DNA of 64,000 bases. Source: Alphaproteobacteria bacterium. GTDB lineage: Bacteria; Pseudomonadota; Alphaproteobacteria; Rhizobiales; Rhizobiaceae. Location: contig BOKV01000001.1 in NCBI GenBank assembly GCA_016861165.1, positions 186,001 through 250,000 on the forward strand, written 5' to 3'. Made by a program: the position numbers and the translations under genes. Each line of letters starts with the position of its first letter. Positions within the stretch are counted from its first letter, which is position 1. Of the stretch, positions 32,712 to 41,774 are shown one piece after another. The notes beneath the pieces were generated by a model, which was not told where the DNA came from, did no database searches, and saw nothing but the letters and a program-made list of their open reading frames with translations.

Positions 32712-34097
32712 CTAGCGGCGGCCGGTGTCCAGACGGCGTTCCATGAACAGGGAATAGCGGCTCATGCCGAAGCAGAACGCCCAGAAGACGAGTGCGGCGA
32801 ACAGGTAGCCGGTCAGCGACTGCACCGGGCTTGCCCATTTCGAATCGGTGTAGCTCGACTGGATCATGCCGAGGAAGTCGAACAGGCCGATGATCAGCAC
32901 CAGGGTGGTGTCCTTGAACAGGGCGATGAAGGAATTGACGATGCCGGGGATGACCAGCTTCAGCGCCTGCGGCAGGATGATCTTCTGCATCATCTGCCAG
33001 TAGCTGAGGCCGAGCGCCATGGCGCCCTCGTACTGGCCCTTGGGCAACGCCTGGATGCCGCCGCGCACGACCTCGGCCATGTAGGCGGCCGAGAACAGCG
33101 CCACGCCGATCAGCGCGCGCAGCAGCTTGTCGAAGGTCACCCCCTCGGGCAGGAACAGCGGCAGCATCACCGACGACATGAACAGCACGGTGATCAGCGG
33201 CACGCCGCGCCAGAACTCGATGAAGATCACGCAGAACAGGCGCACCGCCGGCATCTGCGAACGCCGGCCGAGCGCCAGCAGAATGCCGAGCGGCAGCGAA
33301 GCGACGATGCCGGTCACCGCGATGACCAGAGTGACCAGCAGGCCGCCCCAGACCTCGGTCTCGACATGGGAGAGGCCGAGATCGGCGGCGAAGACGAGCA
33401 GCACGGCGAGCAGGACGCCCATCGCCATCAGCACGCCGCGCACCATCGGCCAGGCAGGCGATTCGGTGCCACGGGCGATGCCGAAGGCAACGAGGGCAAC
33501 CAGGGCGGCGAGCACGGCGAAATCGACGATGAACTTGGCGAAGGACGGCGCCAGGACGAAATTGGGCAGCAGGAAGCCGTCGAGGCTGATGTGGCCGCCG
33601 GTCAGCAGCACGAAGGCGGCGACGGGGAAGACGCCGAACAGATAGGCGGCGTTGAGGCCCTTGTAGGGCAGGCGCGGCATCAGGATCGGAACGAGGCCGG
33701 CGGCGAACAGGAAGAAGACGGCGTTGACGCGCCAGTATTCGCCCTTGGGATAGCGCCCGTAGATGAACTGCTCGACATAGGCGCCGACATAGGGCCAGCA
33801 GGCGCCGAACCAGCCGGCCGGCTGCAGGCCGCCCTGGGCGGCGTTGGTGCAGGCGGAACGGTCGAGGCCGGTCCACACCGCGTTGAAGAGACCGAACTGC
33901 AGCAGCGGCGGCACGATGATCCAGACCAGGTAGATGGAGAACAGGGTCAGGATCGTGTTGGGGATGGAGGAGAACAGGTTCTTGCGCATCCAGCCGATGA
34001 CGCCGGCCTCGGTGATCGGCGGCGGCTCGGCCGGCGCCATGTCGCGGCGGACATAGGCGGCTGCGGCAGCGGCGGCGGGGGAGACCGAATTGGCCAT
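32712..34097 (-). CDS. aapM: General L-amino acid ABC transporter permease AapM
   Basis: Inner-membrane permease of 461 aa, the long form typical of AapM, with extra N-terminal helices before the HisM-type core. The binding-protein-dependent transport signature (EAA loop) is in [48 protein letters not shown]. It forms the channel with AapQ. ATG at 34097, 16 bp after the aapQ stop, and 38 bp before aapP. Confidence 0.93.
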   Translation of the reverse strand: MANSVSPAAAAAAAYVRRDMAPAEPPPITEAGVIGWMRKNLFSSIPNTILTLFSIYLVWIIVPPLLQFGLFNAVWTGLDRSACTNAAQGGLQPAGWFGACWPYVGAYVEQFIYGRYPKGEYWRVNAVFFLFAAGLVPILMPRLPYKGLNAAYLFGVFPVAAFVLLTGGHISLDGFLLPNFVLAPSFAKFIVDFAVLAALVALVAFGIARGTESPAWPMVRGVLMAMGVLLAVLLVFAADLGLSHVETEVWGGLLVTLVIAVTGIVASLPLGILLALGRRSQMPAVRLFCVIFIEFWRGVPLITVLFMSSVMLPLFLPEGVTFDKLLRALIGVALFSAAYMAEVVRGGIQALPKGQYEGAMALGLSYWQMMQKIILPQALKLVIPGIVNSFIALFKDTTLVLIIGLFDFLGMIQSSYTDSKWASPVQSLTGYLFAALVFWAFCFGMSRYSLFMERRLDTGRR

Positions 34098-34113
34098 GTG
34101 ATCGCCTCCCCGC

Positions 34114-35262
34114 TCAGCGCTCGACCAACGCCATCTTGGCGTTGAACCAGTTCATGAACAGCGATGTCAGCAGGGACAGCGCCAGATAGGTCAGCATCGT
34201 CATCAGCAGCACCTCGACGGCCTGGCCGGTCTGGTTGAGCGTGGTGCCGGCGAAGACCGAGACGAGGTCGGGATAGGCGATGGCGACGGCCAGCGACGAG
34301 TTCTTGGTCAGATTGAGGTACTGGTTGGTCAGCGGCGGAATGATGACGCGCATCGCCTGCGGGATGATCACCAGGCGCAGCGTGTGGCCCCGGCGCATGC
34401 CGAGCGCGTAGGAGGCCTCGGTCTGGCCATGGCTGATGGCGAGGATGCCGGCGCGCACGATCTCGGCGATGTAGGCGGCCGTATAGAAGGACAGCGCCAC
34501 CAGCAGGCCGAGGAATTCGGGATAGATGCGGGCGCCGCCGCGCGGCCCGAAGCGCGAGGTGGTCGGCAACTCGAAGGACAGCGGGAAGCCGGTCAGCACA
34601 TAGGCAACGAGCGGCAGGCCGACGATCAGGCCGGCCCGCGCCCAGCGGTAGATGACGATCGAGGCGAGGATGCCGGCGAGCAGCGCCAGGCCAATCCAGC
34701 CCGCACCCGGGCCGAACACCGCCTTGGGCGCGTAGTAGCCGGCGATGTTGAGCAGGCCGAATGGCCCGAAATCGATGGGAGCGGCCTTGTCGGGCAGCAG
34801 GCGCAGCACCGAGAAATACCAGATGAAGATCCACAGCAGCAGCGGGATGTTGCGCATCACCTCGACGAAGGCGTAGGCGAGCTTGGAGACGACCCAGTTG
34901 GTCGACAGCCGCGCGATGCCGACGATGAAGCCGACGACGGTGGCCAGGATGATGCCGGTGATGGCGACGACCAGCGTGTTCTGCAGGCCGACCAGGTAGA
35001 CCCGGCCATAGCTCGATGTCTCGGAATATTCGACGAAGGGCGAAATGTTGATGCCGAAGCCGGCGGTGACGTTGAGGAAGCCGAAACCGGAGGCGATGCC
35101 GGCCCGGGCGAGGTTGGTGGCGGCGTTGGAGACCATCCCCCAAATCAGGAAGACGATCAGCACCACCAGCAGGATCTGGATCGCCGCCCCTCTGATCCGC
35201 GGGTCGTTGAAGATGGCGACCTTGGGCGCGCCGCCCGCGGAAGCATGCTCGACTGCAGCCAT
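34114..35262 (-). CDS. aapQ: General L-amino acid ABC transporter permease AapQ
   Basis: Inner-membrane permease of 382 aa, the partner of AapM. The EAA segment is AYIAEIVRAGILAISHGQTEASYALGMRRGHTLRLVIIPQAMRVIIPPLTNQYLNLTKNSSLAVAIAYPDL. The periplasmic loop region between the first helices is extended, as in other AapQ proteins. ATG at 35262. It follows aapJ after a hairpin at 35367-35396, which could lower permease expression relative to the binding protein. Confidence 0.93.
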   Translation of the reverse strand: MAAVEHASAGGAPKVAIFNDPRIRGAAIQILLVVLIVFLIWGMVSNAATNLARAGIASGFGFLNVTAGFGINISPFVEYSETSSYGRVYLVGLQNTLVVAITGIILATVVGFIVGIARLSTNWVVSKLAYAFVEVMRNIPLLLWIFIWYFSVLRLLPDKAAPIDFGPFGLLNIAGYYAPKAVFGPGAGWIGLALLAGILASIVIYRWARAGLIVGLPLVAYVLTGFPLSFELPTTSRFGPRGGARIYPEFLGLLVALSFYTAAYIAEIVRAGILAISHGQTEASYALGMRRGHTLRLVIIPQAMRVIIPPLTNQYLNLTKNSSLAVAIAYPDLVSVFAGTTLNQTGQAVEVLLMTMLTYLALSLLTSLFMNWFNAKMALVER

Positions 35263-35366
35263 GTTCCCCTCACCTGAAGGCTTTGATTTTGTTCCGGCGG
35301 CAGGCCGGTGCCCATGTCAGGTACGCAACGCTACGTCGTTGCCCCGTCACCCCGGATGCGTGGCAA

Positions 35367-35396
35367 CCGGCCCGGCACTTCCCCCTGCCGGGCCGG
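35367..35396 (-). terminator. Strong hairpin between aapJ and aapQ
   Basis: CCGGCCCGGCA (35367-35377) and TGCCGGGCCGG (35386-35396) form a perfect 11-bp stem with 8-base loop. No T-run follows on the minus strand, so it probably stabilises aapJ mRNA or partially attenuates the operon. Confidence 0.6.
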
Positions 35397-35408
35397 CCCA
35401 TCTGATCG

Positions 35409-36428
35409 CTAGCGGATCGGCGGGGCGTATTGCAGGCCGCCGCGGGTCCACAGGTCGTTCTTGCCGCGGGCGATCGCCAGCGGCGTGGCGGGCCCGACAT
35501 TGGCGTCGAACACCTCGGCGTAGTTGCCGACCTGCTTGATGATGTTGTAGGCCCAGTCATTGGACAGGCCGATCGCCGCGCCGAACTCGCCTTCCTTGCC
35601 GAGAAGGCGCTTGATCTCCGGGTTCTCCGAGTTGGCCATCTCGTCGACATTGGCCTTGGTGACGCCGAGCTCCTCGGCGTTGACCATCGCGAAATGCGTC
35701 CACTTGACGATGTCGAACCACTGGTCGTCGCCCTGGCGGACGGCCGGGCCCAGCGGCTCCTTGGAGATGATCTCGGGCAGGACGACGTGCTCGTCGGGAT
35801 TGGTCAGCTTGAGGCGCTGGGCATAGAGGCCCGACTGGTCGGTGGTGTAGACGTCGCAGCGGCCCGCGTCATAGGCGGCGACAACCTCGTCGGCCTTCTC
35901 GAAGGCGACGATCTCGTATTCCATCTTGTTGGCGCGGAAATAGTCGGCGACGTTCAGCTCGGTCGTCGTGCCGGTGTTGGTGCACACCGAGGCGCCCGAC
36001 AGTTCCAGCGCCGATTTGACGCCCAGCGACTTGCGGACCATGAAGCCCTGGCCGTCATAGTAGTTGACGCCGGCGAAGTTGAGGCCGAGCGTGGTGTCGC
36101 GGCTCATCGTCCAGGTCGTGTTGCGCGACAGCAGGTCGACTTCGCCCGACTGCAGCGCGGTAAAGCGCTCCTTGGCCGAAAGCGGCGTGAACTTCACCTT
36201 GGTGGCGTCGCCGAAGACGGCGGCGGCCAGCGCCTTGCACAGGTCGACGTCGATGCCGGACCAGTTGCCCTGGTCGTCGGGATTGGAGAAGCCCGGAAGG
36301 CCCTGGCTCACGCCACACTGGACGAAACCCTTGGCCTTCACGTCGTCGAGCGTTGCCGCGGAGGCGCCGGTGACCATCAGGCCAGCGACGGCGACACCCA
36401 TTGCAGCTGTCAGAATCTCTCGTTTCAT
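35409..36428 (-). CDS. aapJ: General L-amino acid-binding periplasmic protein AapJ
   Basis: Solute-binding protein of 339 aa for a broad range of L-amino acids. Signal peptide MKREILTAAMGVAVAGLMVTGASA. Family-3 binding-protein features: VQCGVSQGLPGFSNPDDQGNWSGIDVDLCKALAAAVFGDATKVKFTPLSAKERFTALQSGEVDLLSRNTTWTMSRDT, and the Cys pair VCTNTGTTTELN and AGRCDVYTTDQSG. ATG at 36428 is chosen for the signal peptide and AAAAGG upstream; the frame is open further upstream but reads as Arg-rich noise. First gene of aapJQMP. Confidence 0.95.
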   Translation of the reverse strand: MKREILTAAMGVAVAGLMVTGASAATLDDVKAKGFVQCGVSQGLPGFSNPDDQGNWSGIDVDLCKALAAAVFGDATKVKFTPLSAKERFTALQSGEVDLLSRNTTWTMSRDTTLGLNFAGVNYYDGQGFMVRKSLGVKSALELSGASVCTNTGTTTELNVADYFRANKMEYEIVAFEKADEVVAAYDAGRCDVYTTDQSGLYAQRLKLTNPDEHVVLPEIISKEPLGPAVRQGDDQWFDIVKWTHFAMVNAEELGVTKANVDEMANSENPEIKRLLGKEGEFGAAIGLSNDWAYNIIKQVGNYAEVFDANVGPATPLAIARGKNDLWTRGGLQYAPPIR

Positions 36429-36799
36429 GAACAACAGCCTTTTCTGTTTCCCTGGTTGCTTGTTCTTTCCGCCCCGGCCGCCAAGCAACGTGGCGACCGC
36501 AGCATTCGACGCGTCGGGAATGCGATTGGCGGGCCTGCGCACCGAACCTCCCGGGACCGGCGCAAGGCCCATGGGCCGAAGCCCGATAGCCACCCCGAAC
36601 AAGGCCACATCACACTGGATAATGCCTATCGCGTCAAGCGCATAAACGGCAGCGCGCGGCCAGCGGCGGTGCAGAAGCCGGCGCCGGCGGCCGCAAGCGA
36701 CCACCGCGCCGGCCGCTTCGCGCCGCCCGGCCGGGCGTGTCGACGCCAGCCCGGCGGGACACAAGGAACGCGCGCGGCAGGCCGCAACCGGCGCGCCAA
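36429..36799. other. Gap between the MttB-like gene and aapJ
   Basis: 371 bp upstream of aapJ and downstream of the minus-strand methyltransferase gene (stop at 36800). It should hold the aap promoter, but I found no convincing sigma-70 pair or sigma-54 element; TTGACG near 36640 on the minus strand lacks a good -10. No gene or RNA seen. Confidence 0.35.
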
Positions 36800-38410
36800 C
36801 TAGAAATCCGTCGGGGCGCCGCCCTCGCGCTTGCGCCGCTCGACAAAGGCCGTGAGTTCCTCGTCGACGGCCGGGTCGAGCGGCGGCGGCTGGAACTCGG
36901 CGAGAATCTGCTTCCACAGCCGGTTGGCGCGCTGGGCGGTATCGAGGGCGCCGCGCTCGCGCCAGTTCTCGAAGTTCGACCAGTCGGACAGGAACGGGCT
37001 GTAGAAGGCCGTCTCGTAGCGGGCCTGGGTGTGGGAGGCGCCGAAAAAATGGCCGTGGGCGCCGACCTCGCGGATCGCCTCGACGGCAACGTCGTCCGCG
37101 CCGGCGGTGACCGGGCGCAGGTAGACGATGAGCTGCTGCAGCGTCTCGCAGTCCATGACGAACTTCTCGTAGGAAGCACACAGCCCGCCCTCGAGCCAGC
37201 CAGCGGCGTGATAGATGACGTTGACCCCGGCCGAGATCGCCGCCCACAGCGAGAAGGCGCTCTCCCAGGCGGCCTGGGCGTCGGGACAGTTGGCGGCGCA
37301 GGCGTTGGACGCGCGCAGCGGCAGGCGGTAGAACCGCGCCATCTGGCCCGAAACCTGGGTGGCGCGCATGTATTCGGGCGTGCCGAAGGCGGGCGCGCCG
37401 GTCTTCATGTCGACATTGGAGGTAAACGTGCCGATCGCCGTGGGGCAGCCCGGCCGGATGAGCTGGATGAGGACGATCGCCGCCAGCGCCTCGGCGACCG
37501 ACTGGGCGACGGCGCCGGCGATGGTGACCGGCGCCATGGCGCCGGCAAGCGTGAACGGGGTGACGATGGTCGGCTGGCCGCGGCGGGCGAGCCGCATCGC
37601 CCCGTCGAGCATCGGATAGTCGTGCTTGAGCGGCGATGAGGAATTGATGTTGGTGTACATGCGCGGCGTCGCCTCGAACGCCTCATGGCTCAGGCCGCCG
37701 GCGATCCGCACCATTTCCATCACGTCCTCGACCCGCTCGCGGCCGAGCGAGTAGGCGTGGACGACCTTGTCGGTCAGCGTCAGCTTGTCGTAGAGGCAGT
37801 CGAGATGGCGCACCGAGGGATGGATGTCGACCGGCTCGACCGGGTAGCCGCCGGCGAAGTGAATGCAGTTGAAATACTGTGTCAGCTTGATGAAGTCGCG
37901 GTAGCTTTCGCGGTCGCCGGGACGCCGGCCCCGGTCGAGATCGGAGCAGTTGGGCGGGCTCGACACGTTGCCGAACACGACGTTGCGGCCGCCGATGGCG
38001 ATGGCGCGGGCCGGATTGCGCGGCGTCAGCGTGAACGTCGCCGGTGCCCTGGCGACCATCTCCATGACCATGTCGCGGCCCATGCGCACATTGGTGCCGT
38101 CGACGCGGCAGCCGGCGCGGCCGAGGATTTCGACCGCCTCGGCGTGCAGGAACTCGATGCCAATCTCCTCCAGCACGCGCATGGCGCCGTCATGAATGGC
38201 GGCCACGCCGTCCTCGCCCAGCGGCTCGGTCGGCCGGTCGGGGTTGACCGGCAGCGTCCACGGCAGCTGGCTGATCGCCGCTCCCTTGCCGCGCACATTG
38301 CCGGCGCGGCCGCCATGGCGGCGCCGGGCGGCCGGCGGCTCGGCGCCGGCGGTCGCCTTGTCGAGCGCGTCCTGCAACGTCTCGATCTGGCTCGTTTCGG
38401 GGGTGTCCAT
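36800..38410 (-). CDS. Trimethylamine methyltransferase family protein (MttB-like, without pyrrolysine)
   Basis: Protein of 536 aa of the MttB superfamily. The frame is intact with no in-frame amber codon, so it belongs to the large non-pyrrolysine subgroup, whose studied members (MtgB-like) demethylate quaternary amines such as glycine betaine and pass the methyl group to a corrinoid protein. Landmarks: LGEDGVAAIHDGAMRVLEEIGIEFLHAEAVEILGRAGC, NPARAIAIGGRNVVFGNVSSPPNCSD, and AHGHFFGASHTQARYETAFYSPFLSDW near the end. No corrinoid protein gene is visible. It lies upstream of aapJ on the same strand, separated by 371 bp. The substrate is unknown. Confidence 0.88.
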   Translation of the reverse strand: MDTPETSQIETLQDALDKATAGAEPPAARRRHGGRAGNVRGKGAAISQLPWTLPVNPDRPTEPLGEDGVAAIHDGAMRVLEEIGIEFLHAEAVEILGRAGCRVDGTNVRMGRDMVMEMVARAPATFTLTPRNPARAIAIGGRNVVFGNVSSPPNCSDLDRGRRPGDRESYRDFIKLTQYFNCIHFAGGYPVEPVDIHPSVRHLDCLYDKLTLTDKVVHAYSLGRERVEDVMEMVRIAGGLSHEAFEATPRMYTNINSSSPLKHDYPMLDGAMRLARRGQPTIVTPFTLAGAMAPVTIAGAVAQSVAEALAAIVLIQLIRPGCPTAIGTFTSNVDMKTGAPAFGTPEYMRATQVSGQMARFYRLPLRASNACAANCPDAQAAWESAFSLWAAISAGVNVIYHAAGWLEGGLCASYEKFVMDCETLQQLIVYLRPVTAGADDVAVEAIREVGAHGHFFGASHTQARYETAFYSPFLSDWSNFENWRERGALDTAQRANRLWKQILAEFQPPPLDPAVDEELTAFVERRKREGGAPTDF

Positions 38411-38588
38411 CGGGCGCCTTCCGCGGCACGGCCGCGCCAGGCGGCGGCGCGGCCGATCTCAAGCGGCGACTATGAACCCGGCCAGGCGCGGCAACGGACA
38501 ATTTCGCGGCATAAGCTGTCGAAAATCAGCCGCTGAGGATGCCGACCGCGGCGGGACGCCTCCGTGGCCGAGGTTCGTGGCGCACGCC

Positions 38589-38638
38589 GTCACCCATCTC
38601 CTGGGGACAATCTGTTACCCATGTCTCCGGAACGGACC
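38589..38638. repeat. Two imperfect 25-bp tandem repeats, possible IS-end remnant
   Basis: Units at 38589-38613 and 38614-38638 share about 16 of 25 positions, around GTCACCCATC and GTTACCCATG with later GG/CGG blocks. This type of motif recalls ends of IS481-like elements in alphaproteobacteria, but no transposase is present. It lies just before tRNA-Arg. Confidence 0.3.
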
Positions 38639-38648
38639 CCTATGGACC

Positions 38649-38725
38649 TGGTGACCCCGGCAGGATTCGAACCTGCGACCATCGGCTTAGAAGGCCGGTG
38701 CTCTATCCAGCTGAGCTACGGGGCC
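38649..38725 (-). tRNA. tRNA-Arg (UCU)
   Basis: Minus-strand cloverleaf of 77 nt with encoded CCA (38649-38651). Acceptor GGCCCCG pairs with CGGGGTC, the T loop is GGTTCGAATCC, and the anticodon loop CTTCTAA gives UCU. The D arm TAGCTCAGCTGGATAGAGC is standard. Confidence 0.97.
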
Positions 38726-38755
38726 GTGCGGCGCACGCGCTTGCCGCCCGCCCCG

Positions 38756-38785
38756 CGCATAGCAGGTTTTGTCGGCGAATCGCAA
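38756..38785 (-). promoter_or_regulatory. Promoter of tRNA-Arg
   Basis: Minus-strand TTGCGA (38780-38785), 18-bp spacer, TATGCG (38756-38761), about 30 bp ahead of the tRNA. Confidence 0.45.
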
Positions 38786-38831
38786 TTCGCGATCCTTGAT
38801 CTGAGGCGGCGGCGAGGCCCAGGAAGGCGGA

Positions 38832-38882
38832 CCTGACCGGGGCCTGACCGGGGCCTGACCGGGGCCTGACCGGGGCCTGACC
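38832..38882. repeat. 11-bp tandem repeat, four copies plus a partial
   Basis: Four perfect consecutive copies of GGGGCCTGACC (38839-38849, 38850-38860, 38861-38871, 38872-38882) preceded by a partial unit CCTGACC (38832-38838). The array lies between tRNA-Arg and the complex I subunit gene. The unit is not a multiple of three and no coding frame covers it. Confidence 0.95.
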
Positions 38883-38970
38883 GTGACTTGAGCGTCGCCC
38901 GGCTGGTGATCGGTCCCGGCGCGGCGGCCGGCCGCGCAGAGCCGACTTGCGCCATCGCCCGGCGCGGGCC

Positions 38971-39276
38971 TCAATGCGTCCAGGGCTGCTTGCGCGCGTA
39001 GCTGAAATTGTCGGCATAGGCGGCGCGGCGCCGGCGCGGCTCGCGCGGCCTGAACAGGGTGTAGGCGAGCCCGTTGCGCTCGCAATAGGCGGCCGCCGCC
39101 TCGGCGGTGGGGAAGGTCATGCGCACCTGGGCGCGGGTGTCGGCCGAGGCGGTGTAACCCATCAGCGGCTCGATGCGGCGCGGCTGCTCGGGCTCGAACT
39201 CGAGCACCCATTCGTCGGTCCGGGCCCAACCCGACTGCGTGGCGGTCCTGGCTGGCCGGTAGATGCGGGCTGGCAT
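38971..39276 (-). CDS. NADH dehydrogenase accessory subunit, NDUFS4-like (ETC complex I subunit)
   Basis: Protein of 101 aa of the ETC_C1_NDUFA4/NDUFS4 family, a peripheral complex I subunit found in alphaproteobacteria and mitochondria. Typical features are RIYRPARTATQSGWARTDEWVLEFEP, DTRAQVRMTFPTAEAAAAYCERNGLAYTLF, and the basic C-terminal NFSYARKQPWTH. ATG at 39276. Flanked by tRNA-Pro upstream (39341) and the 11-bp repeat array and tRNA-Arg downstream. The frame is open farther upstream through the tRNA, which cannot be coding. Confidence 0.95.
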   Translation of the reverse strand: MPARIYRPARTATQSGWARTDEWVLEFEPEQPRRIEPLMGYTASADTRAQVRMTFPTAEAAAAYCERNGLAYTLFRPREPRRRRAAYADNFSYARKQPWTH

Positions 39277-39340
39277 TTGGCGTTCCCCCTGCCGAAGGCG
39301 CACGACCCGACGGGCCGGGCCGAGGCCCCGGAAGCGCGGC

Positions 39341-39417
<77 letters not shown>

Positions 39418-39521
39418 GGGCCGGATTTCCGCGGCTTTCTGGCCGATTTGCACCGAGCTGGCAAGAGCGAAAAGGTCGCGACAAGGCCACGGCAGGCGGC
39501 GCGCGACATGGCGCTGCCGCG

Positions 39522-40046
39522 TTAGCGGGCGAAGGAGGGATGATCGAGCCGGTCGCCGGGCTTCAGCCCGATCATGCGGGCAATGCCGGCGCGCAGTTCG
39601 AGCACATGCGAAACCGGCTCGCCGGAATCGATGACGGTTTCGGAGAACGGCTCGGTGCGCTCGGCGATCGTCGCGACGGTGCCGTCGGGGCGCAGGAACA
39701 CCATGTCGAGCGACATCGGCGTGTTCTTCATCCACATGGACACCGGCCGGCTGTCGCCGAAGATGAACAGCATGCCGTGGTCGGGCGCCATCGTTTCGCG
39801 GAACATCAGGCCGCGGGCGCGCTCGGCCGGTTCGTCAGCGATCTCGACGGAAAAGGCGTGGACGCCGAAGGCGGTGTGGACGAAGACGCGGTCCTCGGCG
39901 AGCGGGGCGGCGGCCGCGGCTTCCTCGGCGCGGGCCGGGCCGGCGTGATCACCCGCGCCCGCCGGCCAGCAGGCGGCGGCGAACGCCACCAGCAGTGCGG
40001 CGGCTAGCCGTCGCAAAGGCGCGGGCATGGCGGGCGGCACCTTCAT
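39522..40046 (-). CDS. DUF192 family exported protein
   Basis: Protein of 174 aa with a signal peptide (MPAPLRRLAAALLVAFAAACWPAGA after the first ATG at 40046) and a DUF192 domain: FSVEIADEPAERARGLMFRETMAPDHGMLFIFG, SMWMKNTPMSLDMVFL and VLELRAGIARMIGLKPGDRL. DUF192 is a small periplasmic or extracellular beta-barrel-like family of unknown activity. A Cys at the end of the hydrophobic stretch could be lipidated, but the lipobox is weak. It follows tRNA-Pro upstream of the small membrane-protein gene at 40127. Confidence 0.92.
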   Translation of the reverse strand: MKVPPAMPAPLRRLAAALLVAFAAACWPAGAGDHAGPARAEEAAAAAPLAEDRVFVHTAFGVHAFSVEIADEPAERARGLMFRETMAPDHGMLFIFGDSRPVSMWMKNTPMSLDMVFLRPDGTVATIAERTEPFSETVIDSGEPVSHVLELRAGIARMIGLKPGDRLDHPSFAR

Positions 40047-40126
40047 CGCCGCCAATTTGCGACCGCGGCGCGGCCGCCGCAAGACGGCCACGGGTGAAAA
40101 ACGCGCACCGGCGAAGAGAAGAAGCG

Positions 40127-40360
40127 TCAGTTGCCGGTCTGGCCTTCGGTCGCAGGCTCCGTGGTCTGCTGCTCGGTCGTCGCCGGAGCCGTCCCGCTCT
40201 GATCGGTGGCCGCGGGAGGCGGCGTCGGTGCCGGCTCGGTCGCCGCGGGCGGGGTGGCCGCCTGCTGCGGTGCGGCGCCACCGAACCATCCCGCGTACCA
40301 GCCGACGAGCGCCACGACGACGACCACGACGACGATCCCGATGATCCAGTTCCTGTTCAT
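40127..40360 (-). CDS. Small single-helix membrane protein with a low-complexity tail
   Basis: Protein of 77 aa. An N-terminal transmembrane helix (WIIGIVVVVVVVALVGWYAGWF) is followed by a Pro/Ala/Thr/Glu-rich tail, likely disordered and periplasmic. No known family. ATG at 40360 is preceded by a short plausible Shine-Dalgarno (GGGATTGCCTCAA). It lies between the DUF192 and cold-shock genes on the same strand. Confidence 0.7.
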   Translation of the reverse strand: MNRNWIIGIVVVVVVVALVGWYAGWFGGAAPQQAATPPAATEPAPTPPPAATDQSGTAPATTEQQTTEPATEGQTGN

Positions 40361-40533
40361 TTGAGGCAATCCCTTCCTACCGACCGCGCCGCCACAGGCC
40401 GGCCGCCAGCCATGACCCGAAACCGGCCGGCGCCACGCGGCGCGAGCCAAGGCAGGCACCGCAATTGCGGCCGAACCAAGGCAGCACGAGGACGACGCCG
40501 TGGCCGGATACCGCCGGCCGGCATTTACCCGCT

Positions 40534-41121
40534 TCAGTGCGCGACGGGGCGGCGGCGGGGGTCGTCGGGATAGATCTCGGCCGCCATCAGCCCCTTGGGG
40601 CCGCGGCCGAAGCGGACCAGCACGTACTGGCCCGGCCGCAGCTCGGTCAGGCCGAAGCGGCGCAGCGTCTCCATGTGGACGAAGATGTCCTCGCCGTCGC
40701 GCACGACGAAGCCGTAGCCCTTGGTGCGGTTGAACCACTTGACGTGGACGCGTTCCAGCTCGCTCTCGGGCTTGACGTCGGCATGCGTGCGGGCCGGGCG
40801 CGCCAGCGCCGGGGCGAGCGCGGTCGAATCGTCCATCGACAGGATGCGCAAGGCCTGCAGGCCCTTGTCGCGCCAGACCGCCTCGCAGACGACGCGGGCA
40901 CCCTCGAGCGCGGTGCCGAACCCGTCGCGGCGCAGGCAGGTGACGTGGATCAGCACGTCGGGCAGGTCGCCGTCCGGCACGACGAAGCCGAAGCCCTTGG
41001 AGACATCGAACCACTTGATGCGGCCGGCAATCTCGACGACGCCCGAGGCGAGACCGCCGCCGGCGGACGCCCGGTCGGCATCGGCTTGACTGGTGCGGCC
41101 CGCTGAACCCTTGGCCCCCAT
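40534..41121 (-). CDS. Cold-shock protein with two CSD domains
   Basis: Protein of 195 aa with two OB-fold cold-shock domains: the first at about residues 30-93 ([31 protein letters not shown]) and the second at about 123-186 ([29 protein letters not shown]). RNP1/RNP2-type aromatic residues (KGFGFV, KGYGFV, DIFVH) are kept in the second; the first has a non-canonical DVLIH. Such double-CSD proteins are common in alphaproteobacteria and likely bind single-stranded nucleic acids. ATG at 41121, divergent from gloA. Confidence 0.93.
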   Translation of the reverse strand: MGAKGSAGRTSQADADRASAGGGLASGVVEIAGRIKWFDVSKGFGFVVPDGDLPDVLIHVTCLRRDGFGTALEGARVVCEAVWRDKGLQALRILSMDDSTALAPALARPARTHADVKPESELERVHVKWFNRTKGYGFVVRDGEDIFVHMETLRRFGLTELRPGQYVLVRFGRGPKGLMAAEIYPDDPRRRPVAH

Positions 41122-41318
41122 GCCTTATGAGCCCTCGTTACGCCGTACTGCCGTAGCACTGATTCCCGGCCGGATCATAGCATCGACGGTCGCGGTGGCC
41201 GCAAGGGCCGGGCCGATTTTTTCGGTTGGTAATCCGGTTTCGCCAATGGGCCAAACGGGTTGCCGCCGGCCGCCGGCCGGCTAAACTGGCCGTCACGCTG
41301 ACGAGGGAAGGACACCGC

Positions 41319-41774
41319 ATGAAATATCTGCACACGATGGTGCGAATCAGCGACATCGACCAGTCGCTCGATTTCTACTGCAACAAGCTCGGCATGAAGG
41401 AAGTGCGCCGATATGAATCCGAGCAGGGACGCTACACGCTGATCTTCCTCGCCGCCGATGACGACCTTGCCACCACGCAGGGCAACATCGAGTCGACGGA
41501 GCGGGCGCCCTGCCTGGAGCTCACCTACAATTGGGACCCGGAAGCCTATGGCGGCGGCCGCAATTTCGGCCACCTGGCCTTCGCCGTCGACGACATCTAC
41601 GCGCTGTGCCGGTCGCTGATGGACAAGGGTGTCACGATCAACCGGCCGCCGCGCGACGGCCACATGGCCTTCATCCGCTCGCCCGATAACATCTCGATCG
41701 AACTGCTGCAGAAGGGCGCGGCGCAGGCGCCGGCTGAGCCGTGGCTCAGCATGCCCAATACCGGCGCCTGGTAG
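41319..41774 (+). CDS. gloA: Glyoxalase I (lactoylglutathione lyase)
   Basis: VOC-fold metalloenzyme of 151 aa that isomerises the glutathione-methylglyoxal hemithioacetal. Metal ligands match the family: His5 (MKYLHTMVR), Glu67 (CLELTYNW), His85 (FGHLAFAV) and Glu128 (ISIELLQ). [13 protein letters not shown] and [15 protein letters not shown] are typical. ATG at 41319 follows GAGGGAAGG. It is the single gene between the cold-shock and lipoprotein genes. Confidence 0.93.
   Translation: MKYLHTMVRISDIDQSLDFYCNKLGMKEVRRYESEQGRYTLIFLAADDDLATTQGNIESTERAPCLELTYNWDPEAYGGGRNFGHLAFAVDDIYALCRSLMDKGVTINRPPRDGHMAFIRSPDNISIELLQKGAAQAPAEPWLSMPNTGAW

Noticed and set aside
32674..33876. Possible fusion of AapP with upstream aapM in one frame
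   Set aside because: The aapP frame stays open upstream only because of high GC; that part is antisense-like to nothing but out of frame with aapM, which has its own intact 461-codon frame and start.
36429..37247. Possible upstream extension of AapJ
   Set aside because: The extension is Arg-rich, overlaps the methyltransferase gene and lacks similarity, while the internal ATG starts a textbook signal peptide.
38832..38882. Tandem repeat considered as a CRISPR array
   Set aside because: Units are 11 bp, directly adjacent with no spacers, and no cas genes are nearby.
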